From NCBI GenBank assembly GCA_021826835.1, contig JAKAYH010000188.1:1-5445 (forward strand): a stretch of 5,445 bases of DNA, in the 5' to 3' direction. How positions within the stretch are numbered: the stretch's first letter is position 1; every line of letters begins with the position of its first letter. Below, in pieces: positions 4,240 through 5,445 of the stretch. The notes beneath the pieces are model-generated. The model was given only the letters and a program-made list of their open reading frames with translations, ran no database searches and was not told the DNA's origin. The DNA is from Thermoplasmata archaeon (GTDB lineage Archaea > Thermoplasmatota > Thermoplasmata > Thermoplasmatales > Thermoplasmataceae). The position numbers and the translations under genes were made by a program.

Positions 4240-5445
4240 GAAATAAATATATTAAAGTAGAGGCAGCTGCTGGAACTGGAAAAACTGAGACTATTGCCAG
4301 AAAAATTCTATATTTGATAATTGAAGATAAGATAGAACCAAAAAATATAGTTGCTTTCACATTCACTGAAAAAGCAGCAAAGGAAATGAAGGCAAGAGTT
4401 TACAATATAGCAAGTATGCTCGAAAACAAAAGCATTATTGATCATCTAGGTGAAATGTATATTGGCACCATTCATGGATACTGCAAACAGATTTTAGAGG
4501 ATCAGTTTTCTTATGGCGATTATACATTATTTGATGAGAACAAAGAGATAGCTTTCCTACTTAGAATAGGGTGGGAACTTGAAATTGACAAGTATGAAAA
4601 GAGCTACACTAGGAGTGTATTGGCATTTCACAGAACCGTAAATATGGTTTACAGCGAATTAATGGATGATGAGAAGTTGAAGAGTATTTCACTAGATTTT
4701 TATAGCAAATTAAAAAAATATGAAGAATTTTTGAATCAAAATAAAATAATGACCTTTGGAAAATTAATATATGATGCTGTTACGGAAATCGGAAAAAATA
4801 AAGATAAAATCCACAGAATAGGTCTATCCTATTTATTTGTTGACGAATTTCAAGACATTAACCCTTCACAGTATGAGCTGATAAAATTACTTGTATCTAA
4901 TCACTCAGGACTTATGGTAGTAGGTGATGAGAGGCAAACCATATACCAATGGAGGGGTTCAGATCATAAGTTATTTAAAAGGATAGAGGGTGATTTCAAA
5001 AACCTTCATGTTTTTTATCTTAATGAGAACATGAGGAGCTTGAAAAATATTGTTGATAATGCCAATGTGTTTTCGAAAACTCTTAGTGGTTCTTATAAAA
5101 ATATGATTTCTACTAGGTCAGGAAGCCAGATTATGTTTCTCGATTCATACAGCAACGAAGAGGAGGAGGCAAAGTGGATTGCTGAGACCACATCTGAATT
5201 GGTTAGTTCAGGTAGTTTAAATTATAATGACATGGCAATATTGTTAAGAAGCGTTAAGAGCAAGGGAAGAAATATAGTGGAAGAATTCAAGAAAAAAAAT
5301 ATACCATATCAGGTAGGTGGAAAGATTGGTTTGTTTCAAAGAGAAGAGGGTCAGGTTCTTGGTATGCTATTCTCATGGCTCATTGATATGGAGTGGAAAC
5401 AAGACGACCATACATTGAAAAGTGACGAGCTATTAGAGATCGGAA
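4170..5445 (+). CDS. UvrD/Rep-type superfamily 1 DNA helicase, N-terminal 425 residues (cut by window edge)
   Basis: The frame opens at ATG 4170, with an in-frame TAA directly before it at 4167-4169, so this start cannot be extended. It runs without a stop off the right end. Superfamily 1A motifs occur in order: Q motif (Q17 in LSNDQ), Walker A EAAAGTGKTET (31-41), motif Ia FTFTEKAAKEMKARV, motif Ib GTIHGYC, Walker B VDEFQD with D225-E226, motif III VVGDERQTIYQWRGSD around D253-Q256, and motif IV LNENMRS with R289. The 2A-domain start YNDMAILLR is near residue 352. All catalytic residues seen are intact. Such enzymes are 3'-5' ATP-dependent translocases that unwind DNA or DNA:RNA duplexes in repair; relatives are also parts of defence systems such as Gabija or AddAB/RecBCD-like complexes. 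The missing C-terminus would show whether it bears a nuclease domain. It lies 109 bp after the hsdM remnant, on the same strand as the PIN gene but with its own promoter-like sequence. Confidence 0.92.
   Translation, partial: MQDKSVINTPFILSNDQERIVCDRNKYIKVEAAAGTGKTETIARKILYLIIEDKIEPKNIVAFTFTEKAAKEMKARVYNIASMLENKSIIDHLGEMYIGTIHGYCKQILEDQFSYGDYTLFDENKEIAFLLRIGWELEIDKYEKSYTRSVLAFHRTVNMVYSELMDDEKLKSISLDFYSKLKKYEEFLNQNKIMTFGKLIYDAVTEIGKNKDKIHRIGLSYLFVDEFQDINPSQYELIKLLVSNHSGLMVVGDERQTIYQWRGSDHKLFKRIEGDFKNLHVFYLNENMRSLKNIVDNANVFSKTLSGSYKNMISTRSGSQIMFLDSYSNEEEEAKWIAETTSELVSSGSLNYNDMAILLRSVKSKGRNIVEEFKKKNIPYQVGGKIGLFQREEGQVLGMLFSWLIDMEWKQDDHTLKSDELLEIG

Overview
This 5.4 kb window is AT-rich and looks archaeal. 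No gene has a convincing Shine-Dalgarno sequence. Several starts instead have A/T boxes about 24-30 nt upstream, the spacing expected for TATA/BRE promoters that give leaderless mRNAs. AGA/AGG and ATA codons are common, and a short AbrB-type protein of a kind common in archaea is present. A thermoplasmatal or related archaeon is plausible, but no rRNA or core gene fixes the lineage.

Left part (1-335): the last 40 codons of a probable IS transposase run in from the left edge, followed by a hairpin and an unrecognised 41-codon ORF. A 448-aa HEPN-domain protein (ApeA-like C-terminal domain, R404-N405-x3-H409) lies on the minus strand at 336-1682 and is a probable RNase with a defence role.

Centre (1683-3762): the minus strand carries a 53-aa AbrB/MazE-like DNA-binding protein and an RNase HIII gene (rnhC). 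Thirty-eight bases from rnhC, and divergent from it, lies a 284-aa protein with an N-terminal domain that resembles the TBP-like domain of RNase HIII, then a Cys/His zinc-binding region, then a complete PIN nuclease domain. This divergent pair, two different nuclease folds behind what looks like the same substrate-binding module, is the most interesting structure in the window.

Right part (3763-5445): a T-rich possible terminator, then a 36-codon remnant of the N-terminus of HsdM (type I restriction-modification methyltransferase) that still has a promoter-like box, then the first 425 codons of a UvrD/Rep-type superfamily 1 helicase that runs off the right edge.

Together the HEPN protein, AbrB protein, RNase HIII, PIN nuclease, hsdM remnant, helicase and IS fragment look like an archaeal defence or accessory island. 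A working inference is that RNase HIII, the PIN protein and perhaps the helicase act on RNA:DNA hybrids or related structured nucleic acids. The sequence supports the domains directly, but the joint function is only inferred.
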